Assembly (NCBI RefSeq): GCF_011170125.1
Contig: NZ_BLLN01000003.1
Coordinates: 930,001-994,000 of the forward strand
Origin: Streptomyces diastaticus subsp. diastaticus
Lineage (GTDB): Bacteria > Actinomycetota > Actinomycetes > Streptomycetales > Streptomycetaceae
Direction: 5' to 3'
Length of the DNA: 64,000 nt
Part shown: positions 16,663 to 26,366 of the stretch, piece by piece
Numbering within the stretch: position 1 is the stretch's first letter
Layout: every line of letters begins with the position of its first letter
The notes under the pieces: generated by a model
Seen by the model: the letters and a program-made list of their open reading frames with translations, nothing else
Databases searched by the model: none
What the model was told of the DNA's origin: nothing
Made by a program: the position numbers and the translations under genes

Positions 16663-19600
16663 GTGGGGTTCACGCATCTGCACACCGTCTCGGGCTACTC
16701 CCTGCGGTACGGCGCCTCGCACCCCGAGCGGCTCGCCGAGCGTGCCGCCGAACGCGGCATGGACGCCGTCGCCCTCACCGACCGGGACACCCTCGCCGGA
16801 GCCGTCCGCTTCGCCAAGGCGTGCGCCACCGCCGGGGTGCGGCCCCTGTTCGGCGTCGAACTCGCCGTCGGTGAGCGCCCCCGCCCGCAGGGCCGGGTCC
16901 CGGTGCGCGGCGGCGCCTTCATCGACGAGTCCGCCGCCCGCGTCACCTACCTCGCCCGGGACGGCGCCACCGGCTGGGCCACCCTCTGCCGCCTGGTCAC
17001 CGCCGCCCACGCGGCCGGCGCCGACCAGCCCCTGCTGCCCTGGCGGGACAACCACGGCGAGGGCGTCACCGTCCTGCTCGGCCCCGCCTCCGACGTCGGC
17101 CGCGCCCTCGCCGCCGGGCGCCCCGACCGGGCCGCGCGGCTCCTCGCCCCCTGGCGCGAGGTGTACGGCGACGCGCTGCGTCTGGAAGCCGTCCACCACG
17201 GGCTGAGCGGTACCGGCCCCGGCTCGCTCCGCCTCGCCGCCCGCACCGTCGGCTTCGCCGCCGACCAGGGCGTCCCCGCCGTCCTCACCAACGCCGTCCG
17301 CTACGCCGACCCCGGCTCCGGCCCGGCCGCCGACGTCCTGGACGCCGCTCGCCGGCTGGTTCCGGTCGACCCGCGCCGGGGTCTGGACAGCGGCGAGCGA
17401 TGGCTGAAGGACGCCGCCGCCATGGCCCGCACCGCCGAGCGGATCGCCGAGGCCGCCGGGCTCGGCCCCGAGGGCGCCGCCCGGCTCCTCGCCGAGACCC
17501 GCCGCGCCGCCGACGCCTGCCTCGTCGACCCCGAGGACGACCTCGGCATCGGCGCGGTCCGCTTCCCCGAGGCCGCCCTGGTCGGCGCGGGGCGCCGCAC
17601 CGCGCAGCGGGTGCTCGCCTCCCGGGCCGCCGCCGGCATGGTCCGCCTCGGCCACGACCGGAAGGCCGCGTACTGGGACCGGCTCCACCACGAGCTGGAC
17701 ATCATCGCCCACCACGGCTTCGCCACGTACTTCCTCACCGTCGCCCAGGTCGTCGACGACGTCCGCGGTCTCGGGGTGCGGGTCGCCGCCCGCGGCTCCG
17801 GCGCCGGCTCCCTCGTCAACCACCTGATCGGCATCGCCCACGCCGACCCCGTCGAGCACGGGCTGCTCATGGAGCGGTTCCTCTCCAAACGCCGGGCCGT
17901 GCTGCCCGACATCGACATCGACGTGGAGTCCGCCCGCCGCCTGGAGGTCTACCGGGCGATCCTCGGCCGCTTCGGCGCCGAGCGGGTCGCCACCGTCGCC
18001 ATGCCCGAGACCTACCGGGTCCGGCACGCCGTCCGCGACGTGGGCGCCGCGCTGTCCATGGACCCCGCCGACATCGACCGGATCGCCAAGGCGTTCCCGC
18101 ACATCCGGGCCCGCGACGCCCGCGCGGCCCTCGCCGAACTGCCCGAACTCAAGCAGGTCAACGAGGAGTTCGGCGGTCGCGACCGGCTCTGGCAACTGGT
18201 CGAGGAGCTGGACGCGCTGCCGCGCGGTGTCGCCATGCACCCGTGCGGCGTCCTGCTCTCCGACGCCTCCCTCACCGCCCGCACCCCCGTCGTCCCCACC
18301 AGCGGCGAGCAACTGCCGATGTCCCAGTTCGACAAGGAGGACGTGGAGGACCTCGGCCTGCTCAAACTCGACGTGCTCGGCGTCCGCATGCAGTCCGCGA
18401 TGGCCCACGCCACCGCCGAGGTCGAACGCGCCACCGGCGAACCCCTCGACCTCGACCGAGAGGCCGACCCCGCCCGCGCCGACCCGGCCGCCTACGAACT
18501 GGTCCGCTCCGCCGAGACGCTCGGCTGCTTCCAGATCGAGTCGCCGGGCCAGCGCGACCTGGTCGGACGGCTCCAGCCGGACAGCTTCCACGACCTGGTC
18601 GTGGACATCTCGCTGTTCCGCCCCGGCCCGGTCGCCGCCGACATGGTCCGGCCCTTCATCGAGGCCCGGCACGGCCGCGCCCCCGTCCGCCACCCCCACC
18701 CCGACCTGGAGGACGCCCTGCGCGACACCTACGGCGTCGTCGTCTTCCACGAGCAGATCATCGAGATCGTCTCCGTCCTCACCGGCTGCGGCCGCGACCG
18801 CGCCGACCAGGTGCGCCGCGCCCTCTCCGATCCCGACGCCCAGGGCCGGCTACGGGTCTGGTTCGCCCAGCACGCCGCGGCCCGCGGCTACACCGCCGAG
18901 GTGATCGCCCGTACCTGGGAGATCGTCGAGGCGTTCGGCAGCTACGGCTTCTGCAAGGCGCACGCCGTCGCCTTCGCCGTCCCCACCTACCAGTCGGCCT
19001 GGCTCAAAGCCCACCACCCCGCCGCCTTCTACGCCGGGCTGCTCACCCACGACCCGGGCATGTACCCCAAGCGGCTGCTGCTCGCCGACGCCCGCCGGCG
19101 CGGGGTGCCGGTGCTGCCGCTCGACGTGAACCGGTCCGGCACCACCCACCGGATCGAACTGGTGTCCGGGGACGGGAAGCGGCCCGGCCGGTGGGGCGTC
19201 CGCCTCGCCCTCAGCGACGTGCACGGCATCAGCGAGGCCGAGGCCGCCCGGATCGAGGAGCACGCCCCCTACACCTCCCTCCTCGACTTCTGGCAGCGCG
19301 CCCGGCCGGGCCGCCCGGTCGCCGAACGGCTCGCCCAGGTCGGGGCGCTCGACGCGTTCGGCGCCAACCGCCGCGACCTCCTGCTCCACCTCACCGAACT
19401 CCACCGGGGCCGCCCGCGCGGCGCCGCCGCCCAGCCGACCCTGCTCGGCGCCGACTCCGCGCCCGGCGCCCGCCGCGTCCCCTCCGCCGGGCTGCCCGAC
19501 CTCGACGAGACCGAACGGCTCAGCGCCGAACTGGGCGTCCTCGGCATGGACGCCTCCCGCAACCTCATGGACGACCACCGCGACTTCCTCGAAGAGCTGC

Positions 19601-20151
19601 GGGTCACCTCCGCCCGGTCGCTGCGCGGCGCCTCGCACGGCAGCACCGTGCTGGTCGCCGGGGCCAAGGTCGCCACCCAGACACCGCCGGTCCGCTCCGG
19701 ACGCCGGGTCGTCTTCACCACCCTCGACGACTCCACCGGGCTGGTCGACCTCGCCTTCTTCGACGACAGCCACGAGGCGTGCGCCCACACCGTCTTCCAC
19801 TCCTGGCTGCTGCTGGTCCGCGGCACCGTGCAACGCCGGGGCGCGCGCAGCCTCAGCGTGGTCGGCTCCGCCGCCTGGAACCTCGCCGACCTCATCGAAC
19901 TCCGCCGCGACCAGGGGCTGGAGGCGGTCGCCGCCCACCTCGCCGCCGACCCGGACCAGGTCCCCGAGACCGCGCCCGGCCGCCGCATCCGGATGAGCAC
20001 CGGCTACGAGATGAACGCCTGGGCCGACCTCCGCCCGGCCGGCCCGGGCCCCGACGCCACCGGGACACCGCCCGCCCCCGCCGGGATCACCCGCCCCGAG
20101 ACCGCCGGGAACGGGCGGCTGTGGCACCGCAGCCAGGGGAGCGCCGGATGA
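16663..20151 (+). CDS. dnaE2: Error-prone DNA polymerase III alpha subunit DnaE2 (ImuC)
   Basis: 1162 aa from GTG 16663. This start is chosen because GGAGG (16650-16654) sits 8 nt upstream and the family begins with GFTHLH; GTG 16633 is an in-frame alternative. The N-terminal PHP domain (THLHTVSGYSLRYG, MDAVALTDRDTLAGAVRF) is followed by the C-family polymerase palm with the catalytic aspartates in LPDIDIDVES and the downstream AMHPCGVLL and GCFQIESPGQRDL motifs. A C-terminal OB-fold runs around residues 990-1080. DnaE2 performs translesion synthesis with ImuB after SOS induction. Its stop overlaps imuB by four bases. Promoter carries a LexA box. Confidence 0.95.
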   Translation: MGFTHLHTVSGYSLRYGASHPERLAERAAERGMDAVALTDRDTLAGAVRFAKACATAGVRPLFGVELAVGERPRPQGRVPVRGGAFIDESAARVTYLARDGATGWATLCRLVTAAHAAGADQPLLPWRDNHGEGVTVLLGPASDVGRALAAGRPDRAARLLAPWREVYGDALRLEAVHHGLSGTGPGSLRLAARTVGFAADQGVPAVLTNAVRYADPGSGPAADVLDAARRLVPVDPRRGLDSGERWLKDAAAMARTAERIAEAAGLGPEGAARLLAETRRAADACLVDPEDDLGIGAVRFPEAALVGAGRRTAQRVLASRAAAGMVRLGHDRKAAYWDRLHHELDIIAHHGFATYFLTVAQVVDDVRGLGVRVAARGSGAGSLVNHLIGIAHADPVEHGLLMERFLSKRRAVLPDIDIDVESARRLEVYRAILGRFGAERVATVAMPETYRVRHAVRDVGAALSMDPADIDRIAKAFPHIRARDARAALAELPELKQVNEEFGGRDRLWQLVEELDALPRGVAMHPCGVLLSDASLTARTPVVPTSGEQLPMSQFDKEDVEDLGLLKLDVLGVRMQSAMAHATAEVERATGEPLDLDREADPARADPAAYELVRSAETLGCFQIESPGQRDLVGRLQPDSFHDLVVDISLFRPGPVAADMVRPFIEARHGRAPVRHPHPDLEDALRDTYGVVVFHEQIIEIVSVLTGCGRDRADQVRRALSDPDAQGRLRVWFAQHAAARGYTAEVIARTWEIVEAFGSYGFCKAHAVAFAVPTYQSAWLKAHHPAAFYAGLLTHDPGMYPKRLLLADARRRGVPVLPLDVNRSGTTHRIELVSGDGKRPGRWGVRLALSDVHGISEAEAARIEEHAPYTSLLDFWQRARPGRPVAERLAQVGALDAFGANRRDLLLHLTELHRGRPRGAAAQPTLLGADSAPGARRVPSAGLPDLDETERLSAELGVLGMDASRNLMDDHRDFLEELRVTSARSLRGASHGSTVLVAGAKVATQTPPVRSGRRVVFTTLDDSTGLVDLAFFDDSHEACAHTVFHSWLLLVRGTVQRRGARSLSVVGSAAWNLADLIELRRDQGLEAVAAHLAADPDQVPETAPGRRIRMSTGYEMNAWADLRPAGPGPDATGTPPAPAGITRPETAGNGRLWHRSQGSAG

Positions 20152-21119
20152 TCCTCTGCATCAGGTTCCGTCTGGGCGCGGAGCGCGAAGCCCTCCTGCC
20201 GGAGCTGGCCCGGCTCGCCGAGGACGTCAGCCCCGTCGTCCAGGCCGTACCGCCCGATACCCTCCTCGTCGACGTGCGCGGCGCGCTGCGCTACTTCGGG
20301 CAGGACGCCGAGCGCCTCGCCTCCGTCCTCAGGGTCCGCGCCCTCGCCCACACCGGCACCGCCTGCGCCATCGGCGTCGCCGCCAACCCGCTGCTGGCCC
20401 GGATGGCCGCCCGGCAGGCCGAGTCCGGCACCACCCTGCTGGTCCCCGACACCCCCGAGGCCGTCGCCGGCTTCCTCCACCCGCGCCCGGTCGTCGCCCT
20501 GCCCGGCGTGGGCCCCGGTACCGCTCGTACCCTCTGCGCCTACGGCCTGGACACCGTCGGCCGGCTCGCCGCCGCCCCGCTCGGCACCCTCCAGCGGCTC
20601 ACCACCGCCCGCACCGGGCGCGAGCTGTACGAGAAGGCGCGCGGGATCGACCGGACGCCGGTCGTCCGGAACGCCGCCGCGCAGTCGCTCGCCGCCGAAC
20701 GGGTCTTCGGCCGCGACGAGCTGGACCGCGGCACCCAGCGCCGCGCCCTGCTCTCACTCACCACCGAGCTGGGGCTCCGGATGCGCGGCACGGACCAGGT
20801 GACCCGGGGGCTGGCCCTGACCGTCCGGTACGCCGACCGGTCCACGACCACCCGCAGCCGCACGCTCCCCGAGCCGACCGCGCACACCGCCGCCCTCACC
20901 TCCGCCGCCTACGCCCTGCACGACGCGCTCGCCCTCCAGCGGGCCCGGGTGCGGGCCGTCGCGCTGCGCGCCGAGGGACTCGCCCCGGCCGGTCGCGCCG
21001 CCCACCAGCTCACCTTCGACCCCACCGACGACAAACTCCGCCGCCTGGAGGCCGCCGCGGACCGGGCGCGGGCCAGGTTCGGCCCCGGCGCGGTCCTCCC
21101 GGGGACCCTCGCGGCCTGA
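20148..21119 (+). CDS. imuB: ImuB-like Y-family polymerase homologue lacking catalytic carboxylates
   Basis: 323 aa, ATG overlapping the dnaE2 stop (ATGA). The Y-family scaffold is clear: a palm-like N-terminus, helix-hairpin-helix region VVALPGVGPGTARTLCAYGLDTVGRLA, and a little-finger part around ERVFGRDELDRGTQRRALLSL. The first catalytic motif (normally DxDxFF) reads CIRFRLGAE. The second (normally SxDEA) reads VPPDTLLVDVRG, so the metal-binding acids are absent. This fits ImuB, a non-catalytic adaptor linking DnaE2 to the sliding clamp. QLTFD near the C-terminus could be the clamp-binding peptide. No imuA/imuA' gene is next to it. Confidence 0.88.
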   Translation: MILCIRFRLGAEREALLPELARLAEDVSPVVQAVPPDTLLVDVRGALRYFGQDAERLASVLRVRALAHTGTACAIGVAANPLLARMAARQAESGTTLLVPDTPEAVAGFLHPRPVVALPGVGPGTARTLCAYGLDTVGRLAAAPLGTLQRLTTARTGRELYEKARGIDRTPVVRNAAAQSLAAERVFGRDELDRGTQRRALLSLTTELGLRMRGTDQVTRGLALTVRYADRSTTTRSRTLPEPTAHTAALTSAAYALHDALALQRARVRAVALRAEGLAPAGRAAHQLTFDPTDDKLRRLEAAADRARARFGPGAVLPGTLAA

Positions 21120-21221
21120 CGGCGCGGCCGCCGGCCGTACTCGACGCGCCCCAGTTTTTACCGGCCCGTAACTTCCCCCGGAGGGCTACCCCTGCGTAAC
21201 TTGACGGGAGCACGACAGCCG

Positions 21222-21235
21222 GTGATCCGGATCAC
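21222..21235. promoter_or_regulatory. CRP-like palindrome upstream of the secreted lipase
   Basis: GTGATCCGGATCAC is a perfect 14-bp palindrome with the GTGA-N6-TCAC arrangement, 48 bp before the lipase ATG. Two direct copies of CGTAACTT (21167-21174 and 21195-21202) precede it. Confidence 0.45.
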
Positions 21236-21283
21236 AGGGCCATCCCGGCGCGAACCCCCACCGAGTCGCAAGGAGTCCGTCCG

Positions 21284-22147
21284 ATGCTGCCCTGGAAGAG
21301 ATGGCTGCGCCCCGTCGCCGCCCTCGCCCTCACCGCCGCCGCGGTGCTCACCCCCGCCGCCACCGCCTCCGCCGCCCCCGCCGCGGTCAGCAGTGGCTGG
21401 AACGACTACAACTGCAAGCCGTCCGCCGCGCACCCCCGTCCGGTCGTCCTGGTCCACGGCACCTTCGCCAACTCCGTCGACAACTGGCTGGTCCTCGCGC
21501 CCTACCTGGTCAACCGCGGCTACTGCGTCTTCTCCCTCGACTACGGGCAACTGCCCGGTGTGCCCCTCGTCCACGGCCTCGGCCCGATCGACAAGTCGGC
21601 CGAGCAGCTCCGTGACTTCGTCGACAAGGTGCTCGCCGCCACCGGCGCCCCCGAGGCCGATCTGGTCGGCCACTCCCAGGGCGGCATGATGCCCCGCCAC
21701 TACCTGAAGTTCCTCGGCGGCGCCGACAAGGTCAACGCCCTGGTCGGTATCGCCCCCGACAACCACGGCACCACCCTGCTCGGGCTCACCAAGCTCCTGC
21801 CGCACTTCCCGGGCGTCGAGAAGTTCCTGAACGACAAGACCCCCGCGCTCGCCGACCAGATCGTCGGCTCCCCCTTCCTCACCCGGCTCAACGAGGGGGG
21901 CGACACGGTGCCAGGCGTCCGGTACACCGTCATCGCCACCCGCTACGACCAGGTCGTCACGCCCTACCGGAGCCAGTACCTGGACGGGCCGGACGTCCGC
22001 AACGTGCTGCTCCAGGACCTGTGCCCGGTCGACCTCTCCGAGCACGTCGCCATCGGCACCATCGACCGGATCGCCTTCCACGAGGTGGCGAACGCCCTCG
22101 ACCCGGCCCACGCCACCCCCACCACCTGCGGCTCCGTCGTCGACTGA
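21284..22147 (+). CDS. Secreted triacylglycerol lipase (alpha/beta hydrolase)
   Basis: 287 aa with a Sec signal peptide (MLPWKRWLRP basic head, hydrophobic core, cleavage near ATASAAP). The alpha/beta-hydrolase core shows the oxyanion loop VLVHGTFANS, the nucleophile elbow DLVGHSQGGM (Ser of GHSQG), a probable catalytic Asp in ATRYDQVVTPY and His in DLSEHVAIG. Two cysteine pairs (YNCKP/GYCVF and DLCPV/TTCGS) fit an exported enzyme. AAGGAG precedes ATG 21284. From memory it corresponds to the SCO1735-type Streptomyces lipase. It is followed by a long hairpin. A CRP-like palindrome lies in its upstream region. Confidence 0.92.
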   Translation: MLPWKRWLRPVAALALTAAAVLTPAATASAAPAAVSSGWNDYNCKPSAAHPRPVVLVHGTFANSVDNWLVLAPYLVNRGYCVFSLDYGQLPGVPLVHGLGPIDKSAEQLRDFVDKVLAATGAPEADLVGHSQGGMMPRHYLKFLGGADKVNALVGIAPDNHGTTLLGLTKLLPHFPGVEKFLNDKTPALADQIVGSPFLTRLNEGGDTVPGVRYTVIATRYDQVVTPYRSQYLDGPDVRNVLLQDLCPVDLSEHVAIGTIDRIAFHEVANALDPAHATPTTCGSVVD

Positions 22148-22166
22148 GCCGCGCCCCGCGCACCGG

Positions 22167-22215
22167 CGAAGGGCCGCCACCGCTCCCCGGCCAGGGGGAC
22201 GGCGACGGCCCTTCG
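22167..22215. terminator. Long hairpin between the lipase gene and the LPMO pseudogene
   Basis: The outer 10-bp stem pairs CGAAGGGCCG (22167-22176) with 22206-22215. An inner CCG/CCCC stem closes on GGGG/CGG. It probably terminates both convergent transcripts. Confidence 0.6.
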
Positions 22216-22256
22216 GCCCGTCAGGGCAGGTGGGGGCGGCGGAACGCGCGGGGGCG

Positions 22257-22851
22257 TCAGTGACGGGAGCCGACCGCGCGGCGGCGGGCGGAGGCGAACA
22301 GGAAGGCGGCGCCGAGGGCGAGCACGCCCGCCCCACCGATCGCCACGTACGGGGTGGCGCTGTCGCCGCCGGTCTCCGCGAGGTCCTCGCCGCCCGCGGG
22401 CTTCTCCTCGACGGCGGTCCCGGCCGCGCCCTTCGCCTCGGGGGCGTTGCCCCGCCGACGGCCTCGTGGCCCTCGCCGTGCGCGGCGTTCGCCGCCCTCT
22501 CCCGGGCGGTGTCCCCGCCGTGGCCCTCGTGGGCGACGGCGGACCTCTCCGCGCCCGCCTCGATCTGCCGCTCGGACGGCCGTCCGGGACGACCTCGCGG
22601 TGACGGCCCGCCACGTTCGGGAGGTTGACCTCGTTCCAGTCGTAGAACGCCTGGGCGCCACTGGCGGCGACGGCGGCCTCGCAGGCGTCGGACGACGGGC
22701 GCTCCGGACCCTCCGCGTAACAGGCCGAGACCCGGCTGACCGGGTCCGTCATGGTGCCGTGCGCGCCGGCCGGGGAGGCGCCGAGCACGGTCAGCGCCAG
22801 CGGGGCGGCGAGCAGGGCGGCGGTCCTGGCGGCGGTGCGGCGAACGGTCAT
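22257..22851 (-). pseudogene. lpmP: Cell-wall-anchored lytic polysaccharide monooxygenase (AA10, lpmP-like), deleted and frameshifted
   Basis: Reading leftward from ATG 22851 (GAGGAG site upstream): a signal peptide ending SPAGA, then the mature AA10 start HGTMTDPVSRVSACY with the histidine that should form the copper brace. Similarity continues through DWNEVNLPNVAGRHREVVPDG to about 22582. There the frame jumps directly into a linker (SERQIEAGAERSAVAHEGHG), so about 100 catalytic-domain residues including the second copper histidine are missing. A second frame change near 22450 leads into NAPEAKGAAG and the sortase signal LAETG, a membrane helix and RRRAVGSRH. The fragments match the wall-anchored LPMO LpmP known from S. 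coelicolor (recalled as SCO1734, next to the same lipase). No functional enzyme can be made. Confidence 0.8.
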
Positions 22852-22922
22852 GGGCGGGCTCCTCGCGAGGTCGTCGGCCGGGTGCGGCGCGGGTCCCCCG
22901 GAACTCGGCCGCCACCGGGAAA

Positions 22923-23522
22923 CTAGCCTCCCGACCAGCCCGTTCCACCGGGAAGTACGCCCGGGGGCCGATCTTCATGGTGCTCTTGAGATCGCCCTGA
23001 GCGGCCCATCGGACGACGGCCCCGCCCCACCTCTCGACGGCCCGTCAGCTCCGTCAGCCGTCCCGCTCGCGCCAGCTCCTCCAGCGTGTCCAGCGCCGCC
23101 CGCGCCGCCGCGGCCGCCACCGGATCGGTCCGCTCCAGCCCGCTCGCCGCGAACTCGTCCTCGTCCAGCCGCAGCACCTCGCTCCCGTCGGCCGGGACCC
23201 ACAGGTCCAGGTCGAGGTCGTCCACCACCAGCACGCCGCCGGACAGCTCCGCCGGACGGGTCACGTCGCAGTACCAGCCCTTCAGGGCGCCCGCGCCGTC
23301 CCGCACCTCCTTCACCGCGAACCAGCGGCCGCGCCAGAAGTGCTCGGTGAACACGTCGCCCGGCTCGAAACGCACGAAGCCGAAGTCGCGCACCCCGGCC
23401 CCCGCCCACGGCGCCCGCACGGTGATCCGCTCCCCGTCGTCGGCGAGCAGCCGCGCCGGGTACGTGATCTTCGTCCGGCCGTGCTTGACCAGCCGTACGC
23501 CCACCTCGCCGGTGCCCGGCAC
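22923..23522 (-). CDS. DUF402-domain protein
   Basis: 199 aa. The DUF402 core spans about residues 20-150: PARLLADDGERITVRAPW, VRFEPGDVFTEHFWRGRWFAV, GWYCDVTRPAELSG and LVVDDLDLDLWVPADG with the acidic DEDEF patch. Relatives include FomD and Ntdp, metal-dependent nucleoside di/triphosphate or CMP-conjugate phosphohydrolases; the conserved acidic residues needed for metal binding are present. GTG 23522 follows the GNAT stop after one base, so the two genes form a coupled operon. The C-terminal ~45 residues are Arg/Gly-rich and diverge from the family. Confidence 0.8.
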   Translation of the reverse strand: MPGTGEVGVRLVKHGRTKITYPARLLADDGERITVRAPWAGAGVRDFGFVRFEPGDVFTEHFWRGRWFAVKEVRDGAGALKGWYCDVTRPAELSGGVLVVDDLDLDLWVPADGSEVLRLDEDEFAASGLERTDPVAAAAARAALDTLEELARAGRLTELTGRREVGRGRRPMGRSGRSQEHHEDRPPGVLPGGTGWSGG

Positions 23523-23523
23523 G

Positions 23524-24441
23524 TCAGCCCAGCTCGCGGAGATGCCGCACCTCCGTCGCGCAGATCTCGTAACCGAACCTGCGGTTGACGGCGAGCATCG
23601 GGGCGTTGCCCGCGTCGTTCCCGGTGAACGCCTCCCGCAGGCCGGCCGCCCGGGCCTTGTGCAGCGTGGCGGTCTTCGCCAGGCTCGCCAGCCCGCGTCC
23701 CCGGTACTCCCGCAGCGTCCCGGTCATCGCCGACGACATCCGGCTCACCCCGTCGGTCGCCACCGCGCTGAACGCGACCGGCCGCCCGTCCACCACGGCG
23801 AGCGTGGCCAGCTCCCGTGACTGGCAGGGGTGGCCCCAGGTCGTCTCCAGCCAGTCGGTGTAGTCGTCCAGTTCGGCGCCGACGTCGCTGGGCTCGTCGG
23901 CGGTCACCGCCGCGTCCAGCTCGAAGACCGGGCGCGGATCGTCCTCGAACACGGTGCAGGGCACCAGCTCCACCCTGGGCGGCACCTCGGGCAGCGGCGG
24001 CAGCGGTGCCGTCAGGTCCAGCCGCAGGAAGTGCGCCGAGCGGCGCGGGGCGTAGCCGCGGCGCCCGGCGTAGGCGAGGCTTCTCCCGTCCCCCAGCACC
24101 CAGCTGTACGCGCGCGCGGCCCCCAGCCCCCGCAAACGCGCCTCGGCCGCCTCCACCAGCGCGGTGCCGACGCCCCGGCCGCGCCGGTCCGGACGGACGT
24201 AGGTGTTGACGTAGGCGTTGCCCGGCGTCGGGCTCTCGTGGGCCAGCCCCGTCTGGCAGCGGCCGACGACCTCGCCGTCCGCCTCGGCCACCAGCACCCG
24301 GTGGCGGGCGGCCTCGGGGGTGTGCTCCGCCTCCCACACCTGGGCCTCGGCGGTGGTCAGCAGCGGGGGGATCGCCTCTCGCAGGACCCGGACGACGGCC
24401 TCGGCGTCGTCGGGCCGGAAATCTCTCACAGTCACTGTCAC
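23524..24441 (-). CDS. Tandem-GNAT N-acetyltransferase
   Basis: 305 aa with two GNAT folds. The N-terminal domain has the acetyl-CoA loop RPDRRGRGVGTALVEAAEARL (about 85-105) and the C-terminal domain has EYRGRGLASLAKTATLHKAR (about 240-260) followed by NAPMLAVNRRFGY. The second domain therefore looks the more complete catalytic unit. Substrate unknown. Three GTG codons compete. GTG 24441 is preferred because TAGCGT ends 7 nt upstream, matching the leaderless spacing seen elsewhere in the window. First gene of an operon with DUF402, divergent from the GntR gene. Confidence 0.85.
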   Translation of the reverse strand: MTVTVRDFRPDDAEAVVRVLREAIPPLLTTAEAQVWEAEHTPEAARHRVLVAEADGEVVGRCQTGLAHESPTPGNAYVNTYVRPDRRGRGVGTALVEAAEARLRGLGAARAYSWVLGDGRSLAYAGRRGYAPRRSAHFLRLDLTAPLPPLPEVPPRVELVPCTVFEDDPRPVFELDAAVTADEPSDVGAELDDYTDWLETTWGHPCQSRELATLAVVDGRPVAFSAVATDGVSRMSSAMTGTLREYRGRGLASLAKTATLHKARAAGLREAFTGNDAGNAPMLAVNRRFGYEICATEVRHLRELG

Positions 24442-24448
24442 GGCGGTG

Positions 24449-24454
24449 ACGCTA
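24449..24454 (-). promoter_or_regulatory. Candidate -10 of a leaderless promoter (GNAT-DUF402 operon)
   Basis: TAGCGT on the minus strand, 7 nt before GTG 24441. No ribosome-binding site. Confidence 0.45.
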
Positions 24455-24603
24455 GGCGCTCCCGCCCCCTGAGGTCGCGTCAATTTCCGTACGCCCGGCC
24501 TCCCCCCGTCCCGGCTCCCGCAGACAGCCGTTCCCGCCCGGGCCCGCCGCCACCGGCCCGGCCGCCGCCGCCCGCGCCGTCCCGCGGACAGCCGCCGGTA
24601 CGG

Positions 24604-24609
24604 GACAAT
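24604..24609 (+). promoter_or_regulatory. Candidate -10 of a leaderless promoter (GntR)
   Basis: GACAAT followed by 6 nt and GTG 24616. Confidence 0.45.
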
Positions 24610-24615
24610 CGCCGC

Positions 24616-25002
24616 GTGACAGCCGACGACATCAGCATCGAGATCGACCCGCGCGACCCCACCGCTCCCTACGAGCAGGTACGGGCCCGCCTCTCCGAAC
24701 TGGCCCGCTCCGGCGCCCTGCCCGTCGGGCACCGGCTGCCGACCGTGCGCGGCCTCGCCGAACGCCTCGGCATCGCCGCCAACACCGCGGCCAAGGCGTA
24801 CCGGGCCCTGGAGGCCGACGGGGTGATCGAGACCCGGGGCCGCAACGGCACCTTCGTGGCCGCCGCCGGGGAGGCCGCCGACAAGGAGGCCGCCGCGGCC
24901 GCCGCCACCTACGCGCAGCGGGCGCGCCGGCTCGGGCTGGACGCCGAGACCGCCCGCGCCGTCGCCGAGGAGGCGCTGCGGGCCGCCTACCGCACCCGCT
25001 GA
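24616..25002 (+). CDS. Short GntR-family regulator (YtrA-like)
   Basis: 128 aa. The winged HTH occupies residues ~10-80 (PYEQVRARLSELARSGALPVGHRLPTVRGLAERLGIAANTAAKAYRALEADG). It is followed only by a short helical C-terminal segment of ~45 residues, as in the YtrA branch, which uses dimer helices rather than a ligand-binding domain. YtrA-type repressors normally control ABC transporter operons. None is adjacent here; the divergent operon encodes the double GNAT and DUF402 proteins, which may be targets. Confidence 0.85.
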   Translation: MTADDISIEIDPRDPTAPYEQVRARLSELARSGALPVGHRLPTVRGLAERLGIAANTAAKAYRALEADGVIETRGRNGTFVAAAGEAADKEAAAAAATYAQRARRLGLDAETARAVAEEALRAAYRTR

Positions 25003-25009
25003 CGGACCG

Positions 25010-25050
25010 GGGCCGCCCGTTTTTCGCCGGGGCGTCAGGGGTGGCGGCCC
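25010..25050. terminator. Hairpin between convergent GntR and AAA genes
   Basis: GGGCCGCC (25010-25017) pairs with GGCGGCCC (25043-25050) around a loop containing a T5 run. It lies between two convergent stops. Confidence 0.45.
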
Positions 25051-25054
25051 GACC

Positions 25055-26230
<1,176 letters not shown>

Positions 26231-26353
26231 GGTCGGGGAGCGGAGCCCCCCGACGCACGCGGTTTTCGCCCGCGCCCCGCCCCACTTGAGCCGCGACGGC
26301 GTGTCGCGGCCCCCTTCCGGGGCGGAACCGGTGCCACCGCCCCGGGCGCTGCC

Positions 26354-26359
26354 TACTCT
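26354..26359 (+). promoter_or_regulatory. Candidate -10 of the GH39-like gene
   Basis: TACTCT, then GGGAACG and ATG 26367. This is leaderless-like spacing, although GGGAA could also serve as a weak ribosome site. Confidence 0.4.
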
Positions 26360-26366
26360 GGGAACG

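Noticed and set aside
15280-18750. Over 1100-codon minus-strand open frame opposite dnaE2
   Set aside because: Gly/Val/Asp-rich shadow of the dnaE2 gene; no start context and no domain.
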